Shown here in pieces: positions 13,047 through 14,423 of a DNA stretch of 14,423 bases. The notes beneath the pieces were generated by a model that made no database searches, was not told the origin of the DNA, and saw nothing but the letters and a program-made list of their open reading frames with translations. A program made the translations under genes and the position numbers. The first letter of the stretch is position 1. Every line of letters begins with the position of its first letter. This DNA is from an uncultured Eggerthellaceae bacterium (lineage in GTDB: Bacteria > Actinomycetota > Coriobacteriia > Coriobacteriales > Eggerthellaceae), in assembly GCA_934623455.1 (NCBI GenBank), contig CAKTVK010000053.1, forward strand, positions 1-14,423, in the 5' to 3' direction.

Positions 13047-14207
13047 CTAGAAGCATTCACGCAGGAGCATTTCGTTGAATTCGTCGGACGTATAGATGTC
13101 CCATTTATCGAACGTGCGCTGAACAGTATGGGCGCCCGCGCCTTGAGCATAGCGCGCGGCGTTCTTGCAAAACCAAGTCTGGCTGCGCAAAACCGACACA
13201 GCCAGATACGCATCGAAACGGGCCTCGAAGGAGCCTTTGTCGAAGCGGCCGTCAACAGCGCGCCAATACTCGTCCAAGAATGGTTGGATATCCTTGTGCG
13301 GGAAGAGGTACGTGCTGTCCCAAAACGTGGTGGATGGCGCCACGAAAAACGCCAGGTCCTGCGCCACTTCGCCTAAAATGGGGCGCTCCCAGTCCACGAA
13401 CGTCCCCAGGCCACTTGTGACTGTCGGCTCTGTTGCAGTGGGCGCCGAACCCGCCGGCGCATCCACAGTCGGCCGCGCTGCACACCCGTTCGGTTCCGCA
13501 GCACCAGCAGCCGCACACGCGGAAGGCGCACCTGTCTCTTCCCCACCGCCTTCAAGCAGCAGGAAATGCGACGGCAGCGTTTCCGTGTTGATGATGCGAC
13601 GGTTCTCATCGGGTTCGGGACTAGCATCGATCTTTTTCTGCGTTTCCGCGAGCAAGCGCTCAATCCAACGCGTAAAACGCGCGTCCTCCAGCGCTGTTCC
13701 CTTATACACGGAAAAGCGATCGACGCATTCGCTGAAAAGCTGCTTCAACGGATCATCGGGCCGATACAACCCGCATGATTCATCGGCGGGAACAGCGTGA
13801 ACACTTGCCATAAGATGCGCGACCTTTTGCAAATCGCCCGATTTCAGATTGTCGAAATCAAGCTCACTACCAGGGCAAAAGCTCTCCACCAGCACACCAT
13901 TGCCAGGAGCAGCGGCGCGAGCATCGCAATACAGCGGACGCGGCGTACAACCACTTTGCTCAAGCGCACGCAAAGCGGCATACTCATACGCGACTTGCTT
14001 CGTGTGAAACGGCTGAGCAACGCGGTTCACGCGCAGCACAAAACGCTGCGCTGCGCCTTCTTCACAAAAGACGTAATTCTCGTTATGCTCGCCTTTTCCC
14101 AGCGGCTCAACCTTCAAACACGCATCTGCGCTCAGACCCAACGCATCGCGCAGTGCAGCATTATTGCGCAGGTAGCGCACTATTTCTTCATCATTTTCAC
14201 TTGCCAT
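13047..14207 (-). CDS. Aminoglycoside phosphotransferase/choline kinase-fold protein, atypical
   Basis: A small-molecule kinase-fold protein of 386 aa. The nucleotide loop is PLGKGEHNENYVF (35-47), with FVLRVN (56-61) on the next strand. The equivalent of the catalytic HGDxxxxN loop reads INTETLPSHFLLL (206-218): Asn-Thr-Glu in place of His-Gly-Asp and His214 in place of the metal-binding Asn. The DFG-equivalent is VDWERPILGE (271-280), followed by QDLAFF. Between these two active-site elements sits a roughly 48-residue Ala/Gly/Pro/Thr-rich insertion (220-267). The C-terminal helical part (DEYWRAVDGRF, about 312-322) is typical. ATG 14207 is chosen because GGAGG lies about 10 nt upstream and the start fits the family; the open frame extends to 14342 through low-complexity sequence. 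It may follow the partial gene upstream in one operon. Substrate unknown; choline or ethanolamine is only a guess. Confidence 0.8.
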   Translation of the reverse strand: MASENDEEIVRYLRNNAALRDALGLSADACLKVEPLGKGEHNENYVFCEEGAAQRFVLRVNRVAQPFHTKQVAYEYAALRALEQSGCTPRPLYCDARAAAPGNGVLVESFCPGSELDFDNLKSGDLQKVAHLMASVHAVPADESCGLYRPDDPLKQLFSECVDRFSVYKGTALEDARFTRWIERLLAETQKKIDASPEPDENRRIINTETLPSHFLLLEGGGEETGAPSACAAAGAAEPNGCAARPTVDAPAGSAPTATEPTVTSGLGTFVDWERPILGEVAQDLAFFVAPSTTFWDSTYLFPHKDIQPFLDEYWRAVDGRFDKGSFEARFDAYLAVSVLRSQTWFCKNAARYAQGAGAHTVQRTFDKWDIYTSDEFNEMLLRECF

Positions 14208-14230
14208 ATCGTATAATCCTCCGCCTCCAT

Positions 14231-14327
14231 CAGGCACCCACTGGGCGCTCACCGGGCACCCGCAAAAGCTCACCAGGCACACGCGCCCGACCAACCGCGA
14301 GTCGCCCAACGACCTACCGGGTGCCCG
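14231..14327. repeat. GGCAC-rich short repeats upstream of the phosphotransferase gene
   Basis: CGGGCACCCG (14253-14262) and CGGGTGCCCG (14318-14327) are a perfect 10-bp inverted pair 55 bp apart. GCTCACCGGGCACCCGC and GCTCACCAGGCACACGC also form a near-direct pair about 20 bp apart. They fill most of the 138-bp gap between the two minus-strand genes and may form an RNA structure in the transcript. Confidence 0.5.
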
Positions 14328-14345
14328 CCCGACACCCGCCAAGCG

Positions 14346-14423
14346 TTAGCTACGCGCCGCCTGCTCGGGATGAATCGTCATGCTCTGGAAGCGGTTTTCC
14401 ATGAAATCGTTCGGATAATGCTC
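14346..14423 (-). CDS. C-terminal end of an unidentified gene (truncated by the window)
   Basis: Reading in from the window edge on the minus strand, 25 codons are open before TAA at 14346-14348. The peptide starts EHYPNDFMENRFQSM and ends HPEQAARS. One other frame is also open for 23 codons, so the frame choice is a preference, based on the more protein-like composition. Too little is present to assign a family. It lies 138 bp upstream of the phosphotransferase gene in the same orientation. Confidence 0.45.
   Translation of the reverse strand, partial: EHYPNDFMENRFQSMTIHPEQAARS

Noticed and set aside
12523..13050. 175-codon plus-strand open frame through repeat copy 2
   Set aside because: It resembles an open frame in copy 1 (blocks KNDNMP, KLG, VRAP), but nucleotide changes between the copies do not favour its wobble position, so selection on this peptide is not supported.

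Overview
The window looks like a chromosomal segment of a host-associated, mid-GC Gram-positive bacterium, most likely an actinobacterium of the class Coriobacteriia (Eggerthella/Slackia-like). This is inference. It rests on the mix of a choloylglycine-hydrolase-family enzyme, a Firmicutes/Coriobacteria-style phosphatidylserine synthase and decarboxylase pair, a Gram-positive CpsB/C/D capsule-control cassette, and a BspA/DUF285 leucine-rich surface protein with a C-terminal dockerin. No rRNA, tRNA, CRISPR array, transposase or phage gene was seen.

Layout. 1-1735 (+): a ComF-family phosphoribosyltransferase, then orotate phosphoribosyltransferase (pyrE). 1810-2988 (-): a short bacterial malic enzyme, converging on pyrE across a perfect 14-bp hairpin. 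3271-4278 (+): a choloylglycine hydrolase-family protein, divergent from the malic enzyme and ending at another hairpin. 4348-6728 (-): an operon in the order cpsC (chain-length/kinase activator), cpsD (BY-kinase with a seven-tyrosine tract), cpsB (PHP-type phosphotyrosine phosphatase). 7050-9765 (+): a lipid operon of an MprF/AglD-type membrane protein, a phosphatidylserine synthase-like enzyme and phosphatidylserine decarboxylase, which together would make phosphatidylethanolamine. 10259-12214 (-): a secreted two-module DUF285 LRR protein with a dockerin. 13047-14207 (-): an atypical APH/choline-kinase-fold phosphotransferase. 14346-14423 (-): the C-terminal end of an unidentified gene.

The most unusual part is 9927-12896. 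The LRR-dockerin gene is bracketed by two copies of a 36-bp sequence (34/36 identical, inverted relative to each other). Each copy contains an 11-bp perfect palindrome arm pair, TTGTTGACAAA...TTTGTCAACAA. Each is the head of a roughly 300-bp diverged repeat, and a third, headless member lies at 12600-12896. In a 105-bp ungapped stretch, copies 1 and 2 differ at 23 sites, of which 21 are transitions. The differences concentrate at the wobble position of one minus-strand reading frame and preserve a 12-residue identical peptide. This suggests a small, now partly decayed coding element or a structured mobile repeat surrounding a surface-protein cargo gene. I do not recognise this repeat family.

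A second theme is low-complexity Ala/Gly/Pro-rich sequence in four unrelated proteins: the CpsD C-terminal tail, the Psd N-terminus, the LRR-protein linker, and an insertion inside the phosphotransferase domain. All coordinates and motifs were read by eye. Family assignments come from recognised motifs, not from database searches.
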